From Tremella fuciformis (Eukaryota > Basidiomycota > Tremellomycetes > Tremellales > Tremellaceae): 64,000 bases of DNA. Under the pieces are notes generated by a model, which made no database searches, was not told the DNA's origin, and worked only from the letters and a program-made list of their open reading frames with translations. This document shows, one piece after another, positions 11,301-21,345 of this stretch (position 1 is its first letter; each line of letters begins with the position of its first letter). Both the position numbers and the translations under genes were made by a program. The stretch is from positions 434,001-498,000 of the forward strand of contig CP136499.1 in NCBI GenBank assembly GCA_032768795.1. Reading direction: 5' to 3'.

Positions 11301-13403
11301 CCCGTTGAGCTCGGGCGTGTACCTAGGCGTCATGTAATGTTGAATACCGGCTGACTGATAGAACGCTCGGGCTTCCAGGCTATCAAACTCGCCTCCGCCG
11401 TCGCTGCGAATGACTCGGACGCGATCTCCGAGCTGCCGCTCGATCTTGGCTACGAACTGCTGCAAGGCGTTGAACGCCTCTGACTTCCGGCCTATCGGGA
11501 CCACGCCAAGGATCTTGCTCGAGCGCTCGATAGCCACGAGCATGTTCTCGCATCCGTCAACGGACGTCTCGAATGGCCCGGTAATGTCGACATCAACGCC
11601 GACACCGTCGCCGCCGCCTCTGAGCAGCGGGGCGTCACCGGCCTTCGGCGGCCTGGTAATTTTGGTGCGAGCGCACACCTCGCATGCAGCGGTAACGAAC
11701 GGATCATCTTTATAGACTCGCCAGGGCTCGGTAAGTAGGTCTTTCCTACCCAGCTCTTTCAGACGCTCGATGCCTATATGACCGAGACGCTGATGTTCAG
11801 CCTCGAGCGGTGATCTAGCGTCGACTGCGGTTGCAAGCAGGATCGTAGGATGCGTCCTGCCGAGTCGCACGGTCCAGAGCGAGCCTTTCTTTCGCAGAGC
11901 TAGCCTTTCCTGCCGTCGCTCAAGCGTTCCGCCGTCACCCTTGAGATCCGCCCGCCAGCCCCATCGCAGCAGCCTTGACAGGGAGCAGAGGCTGATTCGA
12001 GCTGTCGGGACGTGGTAGACGTCTCGGAGCGTGAGGCGTTGCCCAGACGACAGGACAAGATCTATCTCGCCTACTTCGATGGCCTGCATTGTGCCGGTGT
12101 CGCTGGCTAGCCCAAAGACTCGGGGCGTCTCGAGACGGCGGACGCGTTTTAGGATCGACCTGTGCGGTGTCAAGTGGTCGGTAGCTCCGCTGTCGAGCAC
12201 CCAAACGGGCTCGACGGCCTCTGACTCGACCTGCAGAGTGTCTGCGGTGAACAGGGCGTCATTACTAGCCTCTGCAGACCCATCCTCGAACCACGGGTTG
12301 TCGAGCTGGTCAGGAAAGACGATGCAATCGTCGCTATCATCATCGAGCTCGGCCCATTCGGTGGCGGCAACAGTCAAACCGGCCCACGGATCCATGTCAA
12401 CTTCCAGGGCTGCAGCGAGCAGTCCCGAGTCGGCCTTAGGAGGAATCGTGATCCTCTTGTCGGCTGCGGCGACGACGTCCTGACGGTCTTGAACGCCCTT
12501 GCGTTCACCTCGGCCGCCTCTCTGCCGAGCAGAGCGTCCGCCGCGGCCCTGCAGGCCGCCGCGCTGCAGTTCTGCAGCCTTCTTGCGGCAATCACGCTCC
12601 CAATGACCTTTCTTGCCGCAATGTCGACATTCGTCATTGGTCTTGTCTCTATCGAATCGAGGGCGGCGTTCGACAGCCATCGCGAGCGGTTTGCCACCTC
12701 CGTTACCTTGACGGCCTTGAGGCGGCCTAGCCCGTCGTCGCGCGATCTCGGTGGTGTATTTCGAGAGCACGACGGCCCAGGACTGCTTGTCCTTGGCGAT
12801 GGGTGCCAACTCAGCCCTTACGATGTTGAAAGCTGGATCGAGGATGGTGGCGAGGAACCTTTGAGCGCGCTCGGTGTCGCTCAGGACGATCCCGACGCGC
12901 TTGCCGTCCGATATCGCCTTCGAGAACGTCTCTACATGAGCGCTCATTTCGTCCGCAGAGGCGTCCCCTCGAAGATCGAGCGTCCACAGGCGGGCGTGCA
13001 CGATCCTCTGATTCTCGAGGAGATCGGCCTCGTGCATCTTGTCGCAATACAGCCACATGTCGGCTGCAGCGAGCAGATCCTCAATGTCGAGCCGGACGGC
13101 CTCCGAAACCGTCCCCTTCAACATCGCCTGTGCCCTGCTCTCTCGGGCTTGCCACCTCTCCCAGTCCTTCTTATCTTCACCGCTCAGTCCTCCGGCTTCC
13201 GATCCTGCCGGCATGACGGAGCCAGCACGGGTTCGCCTCTCAGTGGTGCCAACTCGGCCTGGCTCGACGTCCAGGCCTAAAGCGGCGTTCCAGCAATCTC
13301 CAAGCTGCAGGGCGACTTCTACGGCCGCCCGCCACGGCGCATATGACGAAGGATCATGCGAGAGCTTTGGGATCGCGTCGATATTGACTCTGGTGGCTGA
13401 CAT
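8382..13403 (-). CDS. Copia Gag-Pol polyprotein
   Basis: A single frame of about 1673 aa from the ATG at 13403. In order it has a Gag region, a zinc knuckle (CRHCGKKGHWERDC), protease (LDSGATDHLT), integrase with an HHCC finger (HQRLGHIG...CEVCARTK) and a DDE core (DITGPF, RSDGGGEF, NGAAERT), reverse transcriptase (KARLVAQGF, SLYGLKQ, VYVDDIVIA) and RNase H (DSDWAGC, STSTVEAEYIA). About 200 residues follow RNase H with no recognised domain; their end (QPADFEGEC) is preserved in the relic at 50.9-53.1 kb. The stop codon lies inside the 3' LTR. All catalytic blocks look intact, so the element may be or recently was functional. Confidence 0.92.
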   Translation of the reverse strand: MSATRVNIDAIPKLSHDPSSYAPWRAAVEVALQLGDCWNAALGLDVEPGRVGTTERRTRAGSVMPAGSEAGGLSGEDKKDWERWQARESRAQAMLKGTVSEAVRLDIEDLLAAADMWLYCDKMHEADLLENQRIVHARLWTLDLRGDASADEMSAHVETFSKAISDGKRVGIVLSDTERAQRFLATILDPAFNIVRAELAPIAKDKQSWAVVLSKYTTEIARRRARPPQGRQGNGGGKPLAMAVERRPRFDRDKTNDECRHCGKKGHWERDCRKKAAELQRGGLQGRGGRSARQRGGRGERKGVQDRQDVVAAADKRITIPPKADSGLLAAALEVDMDPWAGLTVAATEWAELDDDSDDCIVFPDQLDNPWFEDGSAEASNDALFTADTLQVESEAVEPVWVLDSGATDHLTPHRSILKRVRRLETPRVFGLASDTGTMQAIEVGEIDLVLSSGQRLTLRDVYHVPTARISLCSLSRLLRWGWRADLKGDGGTLERRQERLALRKKGSLWTVRLGRTHPTILLATAVDARSPLEAEHQRLGHIGIERLKELGRKDLLTEPWRVYKDDPFVTAACEVCARTKITRPPKAGDAPLLRGGGDGVGVDVDITGPFETSVDGCENMLVAIERSSKILGVVPIGRKSEAFNALQQFVAKIERQLGDRVRVIRSDGGGEFDSLEARAFYQSAGIQHYMTPRYTPELNGAAERTIRTVKDMIAAMLADSRLPHSYWSFAARYAAVIIMKLSVSARTGLSAWSALTGRERGLDSVLRFGQRCHAQIPSQIRRKASFTIERGEACRILGQSETQSGWIVQLDATGEIAHRRDVKVLEMSEDDEADVGHVTQSDQAQLIPVGSMGGKIASHSSQDDDRDDLEVPGDQPEPGQAQKNVAGVEISEEELTINDPAVAVSNTPEQPRVPRPSRLPVATNRSRIPVADRWTYVPVVETPPAPPVAANTVGRPVREKKAPAKFGAIVERLHSPFAFLSANAADGPVMPVDPRNLAEAMASDDRGEWIAAMEKEIANIESKGTWQEVKLPADRKAVGSRWVFKVKTDADGHVVKHKARLVAQGFSQVPGVDFEETFAPVGRLGSLRLLLAIAAADRMIVAQADVEGAYLNSPIDTEVYIRYPDGMRRRPGCDALLLLKSLYGLKQSARNWWEELGRVLHRQGFLRTNGDWGLYVRQDRQGRIVLVLVYVDDIVIAASSQGEIDDLWTALKAEWTITVIGNVGTVLGMKVSQDKARRTIWLSQPAYIDRVLERFPEHARRRTRSTPLPQDAKIDAEDVSTALTPYQELVGCLLWLAGCTRPDVMFAASYLSRALAAPTRQHWDLAQGVLTYLAHTRTVGLRLGGGDGGLQGWVDSDWAGCKDTRRSTTGWLMEFRGSPITWSSRRQATVSTSTVEAEYIAVAEAAKEAVWLRNLLGELGFEQRSPTPLSCDNQGSIRLAGQPTTHSRTKHIDIKHHLIRELVDTGKVSLRYVSSADQKADILTKSLPAAAHARHFEALSLGRPSAGAERAVVHLAAAISDLEDVDGSEKTLNDKVSRAPNRLPHHVVKPKRRNAASQTHQLAHQQRFAGCAWAVRDCMHAGGAGEHQGESGLPADTEIIDFGSVLMESGGTPSHQPEGGRPMDRATLATCDLGPILSWCEDQQAWERPTGPWHHHRARRGYLQPADFEGEC

Positions 13404-13748
13404 CGCGATAAAGGTATGTAAGGGATGGTCTGTGCACACGCGGGGGTGCTGATTTTGATAGGTATGACGGCAGAGTGTGCGTCAGCGGAACGATACCTCG
13501 CTGGGGACGACTTTCGCGATAGAGCGCCTGTTACTAGGCCCGACGCTCTCCCTGTGTGCTTACGAGGTGTTCTCGTTATTCCTCTAGCCTTCTCTGACGG
13601 CTAGGAACTTCCTCGAGCGTCCGCGGCGATGTAGACGGCAACGGCTCGGTTTGTGGCGGTGTCTAGAGCGTCTGCGGCGACGGCGACGGCTCGATAGACA
13701 GCCCGTATGCTCTCTGTAGTCTCGGGCTGAGACTTGGGACTTTTAATC

Positions 13749-13912
13749 TGTTACACAATGATGAGAGCTATGCATTCGTCCATCTCTGCAGTTCTCTACT
13801 TATGAGCTGTCGCTCTGCTCAAGCCATCTACATAAGGTTACTCATTTGGCCGCAAGAGGCAATTCTGACCCTATGAGGCGTCCTCGGGGTCCTCGGGGCC
13901 TATTGTTCAACA
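13749..13912 (-). repeat. Copia 5' LTR
   Basis: 164 bp, TGTT...AACA. It is identical to the LTR at 8224 except at three positions near one end. The sequence immediately following on the plus strand (GTGATGAG...) is the start of duplicated segment copy 2. Confidence 0.9.
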
Positions 13913-15127
13913 GTGATGAGATATGGGAATGTCCATTCTGACGATCGCCATACATTTATGGCCCGCCGAAAGTGCCACGCGATTTCCCCCCTCTCGCTTC
14001 GATGCGTCCACTTCATTCGTAACTATTCGACTTTCTCATTGCTCTCGCCATTATACTCATGCACACACGACCGCCCATCGCAAAGCCATCTTTGCCCATT
14101 CGCAACTATTCGACATTGCTTTCGTGCCGAGCAAAACGTATCACAGTGCTGTTTGAGTGAATGCGGCTTCGCACATATGGTGAAGTCATAATACCGTATG
14201 TACCTGTCGCTGATCTCCTCGCAGGCCGCTCTTACCCCAATGCAGTGTCAGCAGCTGGAAGCAAACGTGACACATTACATCGCTGGAGCTGCGACTTTCC
14301 TCGACGCCCTTCCGGAACATCAAGACGTCACTGAGCTTCCCGGACATGTTCAAAACACCTCCAACATGCTCATTGATCTTCAACAACTCGAACATCGTCT
14401 ACCCCCTCCGTTCTATGGTCGCCTGCGTCTTCGATTGCATCGCATTGTCAATGAGCTACAGGACATCGAGGACTTCCTGGTCGATAGACAAGACGATCAG
14501 GCCGGACAAGCCATGGAAGGGCCAGTATGGGCTCCCCTTGCTTCAGGAGGACGACAGCTCGTGCTGCGTGAGGATACTCTTCGTCAATTGGCTGATCTTG
14601 GGTTTACGGACGAAGAGATTGGTGGATGGATGGGGTGTTCGCGTAGAACTGTTGTTCGCAGGCGGTGTCAGTGGGGAATATCAAAGCGGGACTTTGCCGA
14701 TGTCAGCGATGAGGAGCTCACTCGGGTGTGTAGATTCTGCGTTTCTTCTCTTGCAGCTTGTGCTGATGGCAGTATATCGAGAGAGTCTTGACATGGGGCA
14801 GTGGAGAGGAGGGCTTGCAGGGCGTGACCTCTGGCCTGGAGGTGATGGGTATCAAGGCTCCTCGAGCTCGCCTGAGAGAACTTCTTCGGCAATTCGATCG
14901 CGGACAACTGGGGGTTGCTCCCCCTCCAGTCGTTCGACGAGTGTATACCGTTCCTTGCATCAATGCCATGTGGCATATCGACGGGCATCACAAGCTCATT
15001 CGCTGGAAGATTGTCATACATGGGGGTATCGACGGATTCTCGCGCATGATCGTCTACTTGCGGGCCAGTGACAACAACCGAGCTGAAACGCACCTCATGG
15101 CGTTCCGAGAGGGTGTCGCTACCTTTG
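13913..15127 (+). repeat. Duplicated 1215-bp segment, copy 2
   Basis: Partner of 7009-8223. It contains TACATT (13951-13956), the left inverted repeat of the DNA transposon and the 5' part of its transposase gene, and ends with CTTTG directly before a solo LTR. Unlike copy 1 it is continuous with the rest of the transposon. Confidence 0.9.
13957..14068 (+). repeat. Left terminal inverted repeat of the DNA transposon
   Basis: 112 bp matching the reverse complement of 30035-30268 once the LTR there is removed. Two adjacent bases near the tip (CC instead of GA) differ from both the right end and copy 1. The repeat includes one ACTATTCGA motif that recurs across the element. Confidence 0.88.
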
Positions 15128-16015
15128 TGTTACACAACGATGAGAGCGATGCATTCATCCATCTCTGCAGCTCTCCGTATATGAGCTGTCGCTCTGCTCA
15201 AGCTATCTACATAAGGTTACTCATTTGGCCGCAAGAGGCAATTCTGACCCTATGAGGCGTTCACGGTGCTTATTGTTCAACACTTTGGACTGCCGAACAG
15301 AGTAAGAGCAGATCGTGGTGGCGAGAACTTGGGCATCAAAGTCATGATGGAGCAACAAAGAGGTGGGTCCGCTATTCGACATTATTCGATATCATTTGGC
15401 TAACAACGGAACAGGTCTACATCGAGGATCATTCATACAGGGCCGCTCTGTTCACAATCAGAGGATCGAGAGACTGTGGGTCGATCTACAGAGATGGTGC
15501 ACAAATCGGTATCGAGGCATTTTTGACTATCTCGAGCGACAACGGCTGCTCGACATCGACGATCCTTTCCATCTCTGGGCGTTGCACTTCTGCTACCTTC
15601 CAATGATCAACGGAAGCTTGATTTTCTTTGCCAACCGTTGGAACAGGCATCGGCTACGAACAGCCCAGTCTGACTCGCCAATGAAGATATGGGCGCGTTG
15701 TGGGTTATGCTATTACAGTGTTCACCTTCTTGTCTCGCTAAATTACAGGCGCAAAAGCGCTTTCTTTCGATCCCCTGGCGGAGCCTGCATGATGACCCTT
15801 ATGTTCACGTTGACCCGATCCTTGGCGGGGTTCAGGACGAGGTAGTGGAGTACATGGCATCAGCCGCTTTCCTTGATGCTATGGGTGAAGTTGCAGGTCA
15901 AGGGTGGCCGCCTCAACCCGACTTCGGTGTCGCAAGATTTGCCCGAGTGATCATCCATCTTGGTCGTCTTGTTGAAGCTCGTTTCCCGCAATATGCACCT
16001 CTTTTCCGCCCTTGA
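14198..16015 (+). pseudogene. DDE integrase-core transposase (interrupted by a solo LTR)
   Basis: Exon 1 14198-14725, intron 14726-14772, exon 2 14773-15127 continuing at 15288-15362 after removal of the LTR and one target copy, intron 15363-15414, then exon 3 from 15415. A helix-turn-helix-like segment (FTDEEIGGWMGCSRRTV) lies near residue 140-160. The catalytic triad is visible as WHIDGHH, VRADRGGEN and NQRIERLW. This is the family annotated as putative integrase core domain. After about 15700 coding signal moves to another frame (DPYVHVDPILGG... to the stop at 16015); I could not find an in-phase intron there, so a frameshift or unusual splice is possible. The LTR makes this copy non-functional unless other copies supply transposase. 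Confidence 0.82.
15128..15282 (-). repeat. Solo Copia-type LTR inside the transposase gene
   Basis: 155 bp, TGTT...AACA, flanked by the perfect 5-bp duplication CTTTG (15123-15127 and 15283-15287). It is related to the 164-bp Copia LTRs but differs by substitutions and a shorter end. Removing it with one CTTTG restores an open frame through the second catalytic Asp. Confidence 0.9.
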
Positions 16016-16189
16016 AGTATATCTTGCCCGTGCTTCTGTGTCTACCTTATATTTGCCTTCCTCATCTCGAATCAAGTATTCGAGTATGGTGGTCAGGAAC
16101 GTGCACATGTGTGTATCGCTGAGCTAAAGTCGTTGCTTGGCGACTGATATGAATGTCACTTTTACCTTTTCATCTTGAAGCTAGCTACA

Positions 16190-16549
16190 ATGGTTGCCGA
16201 TCTTGCTACCTACGATGACCTCGCATCAATTGGCTCTGAGAGCCAAGTGGACTGTCAGTGGACTCTGTCAAAGACGAACGCTTAGTCTCAGCTAACGTTA
16301 GCAGCACTTTTGTCCCACGAATCGGTGAAGACAACCTCTGACTCCGCAGCGGCTCCTTCTCAAGACCCGAGTTGTGTCTTGTCAGAGGTGCCCTGGGATT
16401 CGTACAAAGAAGTCGACAAGTCGTCCAAGTACGACATACCCGATCTAGACGCATCTACTTGTTGGCGGACGAGAGAGTTCTATCGAGTCATGGACCAGGC
16501 AATGCGTCTCTCGGACTGGAGGGACGAAGGTGGCACTACGTCCTGCTAG
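16190..16549 (+). CDS. Transposon gene 2: small acidic protein
   Basis: Exon 1 is 16190-16253, a 51-nt intron follows (16254-16304, GTCAGT donor, GCTAAC branch, GCAG acceptor), and exon 2 is 16305-16549. The product is 102 aa, acidic, with no recognised motif and a single WRTREFYRVMDQAMRLSDW-like helical stretch near the C terminus. It lies about 175 bp downstream of the transposase in the same direction and inside the inverted repeats, so it belongs to the element. Its function is unknown. Confidence 0.6.
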
Positions 16550-17024
16550 TCGCCTGTAGCTTACACACAGTGGCCGCGCAGCCGTTTCTGTACATACCTC
16601 TTTGAGTGGCGAGATCATCGATTGGTGTAGAGGGCATCTGTCTTGTAGGGATAGCTCCGCTCATGTGAATGCTACCAAATTGGCATCTCAGGGTCATTCA
16701 TTTTCCGGCATTGACTATTACGTGCGTTCCAAAATTTCTTCATACATACAATTCAACGACTTGCCTTGCTTCACTGTTCACCCCATTGCAGCTATTCGAG
16801 GCTCGAGTGAGCTCAAGCTGAGCTCCCCTTCCACGCGAGGGTCAAAGGACCCTCTGCTGATGCCACCTTGGAGTGGATCATGAAGGAACGAGATCACCGC
16901 GAAACTCCGTGGTGAGATCAACGTGATCGCAACGAGCCAACCCGTTTCTATTCGAAACTATTCGAGAATCCCTCACACTTGCATATTTCCTTGCTACAGT
17001 TCAAGAAAGGCAGCCGTTACGACG
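16550..17024 (+). other. Spacer between transposon genes 2 and 3
   Basis: About 475 bp without a convincing gene. It contains three copies of the element-wide motif CTATTCGA (near 16793, 16950 and 16960) just upstream of gene 3, a position compatible with a promoter or protein-binding region. Confidence 0.5.
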
Positions 17025-18866
17025 ATGAACGAAGGTGGTATGCAAGCGGATGCTGCGACTCGCGCGTTGGTATGCCCTTCTCTCTGCTCGGCCGATACTC
17101 CGGACTGATGCTTCAGTTCGCCGCCTTCATGAACTTTCAGGCTCAGATGCAGGCCGCCCCTGGCGCTCAGAACCAAGCAGAGGCTCACGCGCCCGCTGGC
17201 GGTCAGCCTCCCGGAATGGGGGTCCGGATGCCAGAGCCTGGCAATGATGCACTCATCGACCCTCCTCCGCCTGACATCCCGGCAGGAGCAAGGGCATAGC
17301 CCCGAGGGGGTATCATGGCGGGTGTCAATGTGGTCGATGGCCCCGTCGATGGCAATCACGGCCCTCCTCCCTACAACGCACCAGAGGTCGACATCGGTCT
17401 ACCTGCTCTACCCAGTGGGCCTGCCGTGGCGGGACCTAGGCTGCACGGTCCTCCTCGCATCGCCCGACAAGGCCATGGATATCCCAGAGGGCCTGTGCCT
17501 GCTACAGCTGGAGGAAGAGGTCAGGCTGTTGGAGGCCAAGGGATCGGCGGCCTCAATGCCAGGAAGTCCACTCAGACCAAGCCTCTCAGGCTGGGCCGAC
17601 AAGGCAAGGTAGAGTCGGCCTCCGGCTCCTGGTCATGCTGATGTGGCAGATTTGCTATATTCCGGATCGCTCGATGCTCTGGTTCCCCTCTGAGATGCCT
17701 ACGCCCGAAGCAGAGCAAGCACGTTTTGAGATGCGACACGGAGATTGCAAGAAACTGATGGCATTTTGCGATGCCCGCAACTATGTGCGATACTGTGCCA
17801 GCATCCGCAAGGAAATGACTCCCGCCGAGGTGAAGGCTTCTGTTCTTCGGGCATTTGATGGCACGGGAACACCTCGTGAGAAGCTGGCCGGAGGATTCAG
17901 GTAAAGTCGCGATCTTCGAAAGTATTCAAGCTTATTCTTTAGCTGGGCTGAAATCGTTGATTCCCCTGCGACCTTCATTTTTCGCGCCAAAAATACTCAA
18001 GGAGACGGACAGCTCATCGCAAGCCTGGCCTCCACACCGCAACCCTGCATCTTCATCTTCCCTCACCAGGACGATCATGCTTTCCGTGCCCGTCTGTTCG
18101 AGCGATTGGACCGGAAAGACACTCTCCACGCGTCAACTCCCGAGAGAAGCGAGGAAGAATCAGGTGAAGAGGACCCACGAGGCGAGAAGGGCAAGGACTT
18201 TGAGGAGTGCATCATTTGCAAAGGCAAATTCCTCTACAAGGACTTTGCAGCTCATTCGGAGAGATGTCTTGAGCAAGAGGCAAGCCTTGAAGAGTCTCGG
18301 AAAGCCTGGTCTCTGACGTACAGGACCAAAGGCTCGCTTTGGAGATGGCCGAGCAGGAAAAGAAAGACAAGGACATGGAGCAGCGCAGGCACCTGCAGTG
18401 GACCAAGCGATCAATCCAGGCTCGCCGCCATGGGGAAGACGAGCCCTTTTCCAGTGTTTTTGAGATCCTCGACCGCCCGGCTGGAGAGGAGAGAGCTCTC
18501 GAGGGCAACACTCTGCTGAGCGGTCGCAGTGGCCGTTTGCAATCCGCCGCTCCTCCTACCTCTCACCTTCTTTCCGATAGCGACAGCGACATCCTCCCCA
18601 TGCCCGTAGCCCCAAGTGGCAAGCCTACCCGCGGAAAGCGGGGGGTAAGTCTGCCCATCGAAGCCCGTGGAAGGCAGGACACTCGCGATCCCAAGCGGCG
18701 CAAGGTTGCCAAGGTCAACATAGAGGCTGATCCTCTACCCCCCTCGACCATAGGCAAGAAGCTCCGGACAACTCGGACAGCCGAGGCTGCCCGACGTGCA
18801 GCCTATGAACTCCAAGAGGAGCGAGACCTTCTGCGAGAGATGGGTGAGCTGGCTCAATCGAATTGA
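17025..18866 (+). CDS. Transposon gene 3: C2HC zinc-finger protein
   Basis: My model: exons 17025-17069, 17117-17221, 17300-17608, 17650-17900, 17943-18293 and 18332-18866, giving about 531 aa. Introns 17609-17649, 17901-17942 and 18294-18331 join different frames without a stop. The intron 17222-17299 is less certain (weak donor) and is proposed because an in-frame TAG lies at 17297. The protein has a Gly/Pro/Gln-rich N-terminal half and a C2HC finger (CIICKGKF...HSERC, spacing C-x2-C-x11-H-x3-C). A Glu/Lys-rich helical stretch (LALEMAEQEKKDKDMEQ) follows, then a basic C-terminal region. The finger suggests nucleic-acid or protein binding; a role in transposition is inferred from position only. 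Confidence 0.65.
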
Positions 18867-19345
18867 ACTGACCAACAGAGACTCGGCCAGGTTCATCGAG
18901 GCAGCAAGCTATCCGCGACCTCGTGTACGAGGACTGATTCTATGCCTGTAGACTGGGCGTCCTGGGCCACGGCTTGAGCTTGGAATGCATGATGTGACTT
19001 GGCCTGGATCTTTTTGTGTCTATGCAAGTGATCCACCGTGCTTTGACTGGAGGAAGAATTGATGAGGCCATATGCAGTCTTGGCTGATATGCGGTTTATG
19101 AAGTTACAGCTGCAGGCCATTCGACTCTATTCGAGTTTGTAGTTTGCGGGAAGTGGAGGGCAGGACGTCAGTCACGCCTTGCCATCCGTTGCCTAGCAAC
19201 GAGTGGTGATCGTCAAGCGGCATGTATCAGTGAAAGTCGCCCTCATAGAAACTATTCGAGACTAACGGGATTGTTCTTGATACTTGACCTTCTATTGTTC
19301 TCCTAAGCATCAACAACACTCACGTCTTCAACTGCTCTAGTTCTC
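18867..19345 (+). other. Spacer between transposon genes 3 and 4
   Basis: Non-coding. Two CTATTCGAG motifs occur, near 19127 and 19251, the second about 95 bp upstream of the gene 4 start codon. Confidence 0.5.
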
Positions 19346-19738
19346 ATGTTCAGCGCAATGGGCCCATTGCTCAAGTTCAACGTCCCAGACCCCAGCGCCT
19401 CGGCCAGCAACACCACGCAAGGTGGAACCGGCGACCTTGGAAGCTCCTTGAGGAAGAGGCGACGTGACGGCCCGGCGGCTGAGAGGTCCGGGGAACAAGG
19501 ACCTGTAAGGGCAAGGGCATGTCTCAAAATGCATCTCGTGTGGCTGACGTGTGCCCAGAGCCTGAGGTCGAAGAGGCGTCGGCAGCCCGCAGTACCGCAA
19601 GAGCCAGCTGAGCGGGATGTGCCCGACGACCGCAGTGCTGAGCAAGGCGGGCACGCCTTGCTCACCACGGACGTAGGAGCGGCGGCCCGCGAGGACATGG
19701 CGAGTGCGGTCAGCAGGGTAGACGAGCGTCGACCGGAT

Positions 19739-20247
19739 TGTCACGCCTGCGGGTAGTCTGCGGTAGCGAGAGGTCTGCCTTGGGTACTGAAGGGGTTTAG
19801 TCTCTGGCTCGTAGAGCTTGATGACTGCCTTAGGTACTGAGGTGACTGAAGTGCTGGGTTAAGACCAACTGAGTGACTTTGTGTGAAGAGAAGACACAAG
19901 ATCCATTGCTGAAGAAGAAGGGGGGAAGGGCCAGATGAGGCCTCCTTTTATACCCTTCACATCTAAAAGGTAGGACTAATTAAAGAGGGGTCGTGAGGGA
20001 TTTACTGACCAATCAGATAAATGCCTCACTTAGACCACCGTGGGAAACTACAAGCTAGCCAATAGGAAAAATGCCTCAAAGGTGGAGGCTGACTAAGCTC
20101 TTTGAACTAGCCAATAGGGAAAATGCCTCAGAGGTGGAGGCTTACTAAGCAAGGTGGAGGCTGACTCATCAACTGATAAACGTTCTCCAAATAACACATC
20201 ATTCCATGAGTCATGTTTTCTCCTTTTCCTCATCACGAGTCATGACA
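19739..20247. repeat. Solo LTR, 509 bp
   Basis: Begins TGTCACG and ends ATGACA, flanked by a perfect CGGAT duplication (19734-19738 and 20248-20252). Near 20050-20160 it contains two to three imperfect direct repeats built around GCCAATAGGRAAAATGCCTCA. Its sequence is unlike the 513-bp Gypsy LTR, so it comes from another, probably Gypsy-type, family. It splits exon 2 of transposon gene 4. Confidence 0.88.
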
Positions 20248-20721
20248 CGGATGGCTCGTTTGGCGACTCGGCCGCGGCCCCTATGATTGATGGGGAAGCG
20301 CTGGCGGATGTTGGAGCAGCGGGTCAGTGTTGGAAGGGCTGATGACATAGACACATGAGAGCTGATTGTCATAGACGCGTTTGAGGCTGATACGCCTCCC
20401 AGTGATTCGAGCTGCTACTGAGTCTATGCAGCCAAGCTGACGTTCTGCAGCTCCAGAGCAGATTGAAGCTCTAGCGGCGCTCGAGGCAGTGATCAAGGAC
20501 ATGCCCAACATGTCAGTTGCAACTCGCACCACCCCGCCTCCGCCAAGCCCTGGCCCCGGCGAATCGTCATCATCGCCTCTATTGAAGATTGATCCGCTGC
20601 TGGCAAGGCCTGCCACGTCCATGCATCATGTCAGTCTAGGTGGGACGGCCGGCGGAGATGTGGAAGATGGAGAAGGTGTGGTCGTCCGACCGCATGGATG
20701 TGCCGAAGAGGATGCAAGTAG

Positions 20722-21234
20722 TGTCACGACGGACGTAGGGAGAGCACATGGAAGCCACGTGGGGAGACGGAGCTCGGACTCGTTGATTCAACGCATCACT
20801 CGCCGAGCTCACCGAGGGACGACGGATACTTAGGAAGACTGGGCGCGCGATACGTTCCGTAGTCTTCTCCCAATTGTTGTTCTCTGCAGACACGTAGACT
20901 GCCTGCTCCGTCCCGTCGCTTGGCTTGCCAGTGACACCGAGTCCCCCGCCGAGTTCCCCGTCTACCTCCCTCAACTCGCTCGCGCTCGTCGAGTTCACCT
21001 TCCCGCTCGCCGAGTTCAGCGAGTCCCTCGCCGCACCCCTCGCTCAACCCGTTCACCTCCTTGAGCTCAGCGAGTCCCTCGCCGAGCCCCTCGCTCACCT
21101 CCCCGAGCTCAGCGAGTCCCTCGCCGAGCTCCTCGCCCAACTCGCTCATACCTATCGACGTCAACGACCCCCACGCCGACCGTTCGGAGTACGTGCCCGC
21201 CGGGCCCTGGACAGAGAAGGCGGTCGTCGTGACA
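20722..21234 (+). repeat. Gypsy 5' LTR
   Basis: 513 bp with 10-bp inverted ends TGTCACGACG/CGTCGTGACA. It is dense in CTCGCCGAG-like words. Positions 20859-20874 are complementary to the sequence just after the LTR, which would place the RNA 5' end near 20859 if self-priming is used. Confidence 0.93.
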
Positions 21235-21236
21235 GT

Positions 21237-21252
21237 ATTGGGAGAAGACTAC
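21237..21252 (+). promoter_or_regulatory. Candidate self-primer binding site
   Basis: ATTGGGAGAAGACTAC starts three bases after the 5' LTR and is the exact reverse complement of 20859-20874 inside the LTR (16 of 16). Tf1 of fission yeast and related chromodomain Gypsy elements prime reverse transcription by folding the RNA 5' end onto such a site. No tRNA-type site beginning TGG is evident at this position. Confidence 0.7.
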
Positions 21253-21345
21253 TACCGTCGGACACGTACCCAGACCGCTGAGTCCTGTTTCTCCTCGTTC
21301 ATCTCGTCGAGGCCTCTCTCTCTCCCTCTCTGAGCCCTCCTCATC

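Larger units (their letters stand above)
8224..13912 (-). mobile_element. Full-length Ty1/Copia retrotransposon
   Basis: Two 164-bp LTRs (8224-8387 and 13749-13912) with TGTT...AACA ends flank one uninterrupted minus-strand Gag-Pol frame. The 5-bp flanks do not match (CTTTG left, GTGAT right), so the element does not sit in a simple insertion site. CTTTG is the target duplication of the solo LTR at 15128 and GTGAT matches 7009-7013 upstream of the transposon. This fits exchange between LTRs rather than direct insertion. A purine tract (GAGGGGGAG on the minus strand) directly precedes the 3' LTR. Confidence 0.9.

Noticed and set aside
14196..14226. 29-nt GTATGT...GCAG intron at the start of the transposase gene
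   Set aside because: Shorter than all other introns in the window (38 nt or more), and the frame is open without splicing.
20154..20342. 62-codon plus-strand frame
   Set aside because: It starts inside the 509-bp solo LTR and crosses its end and a target duplication, so the start is artificial.
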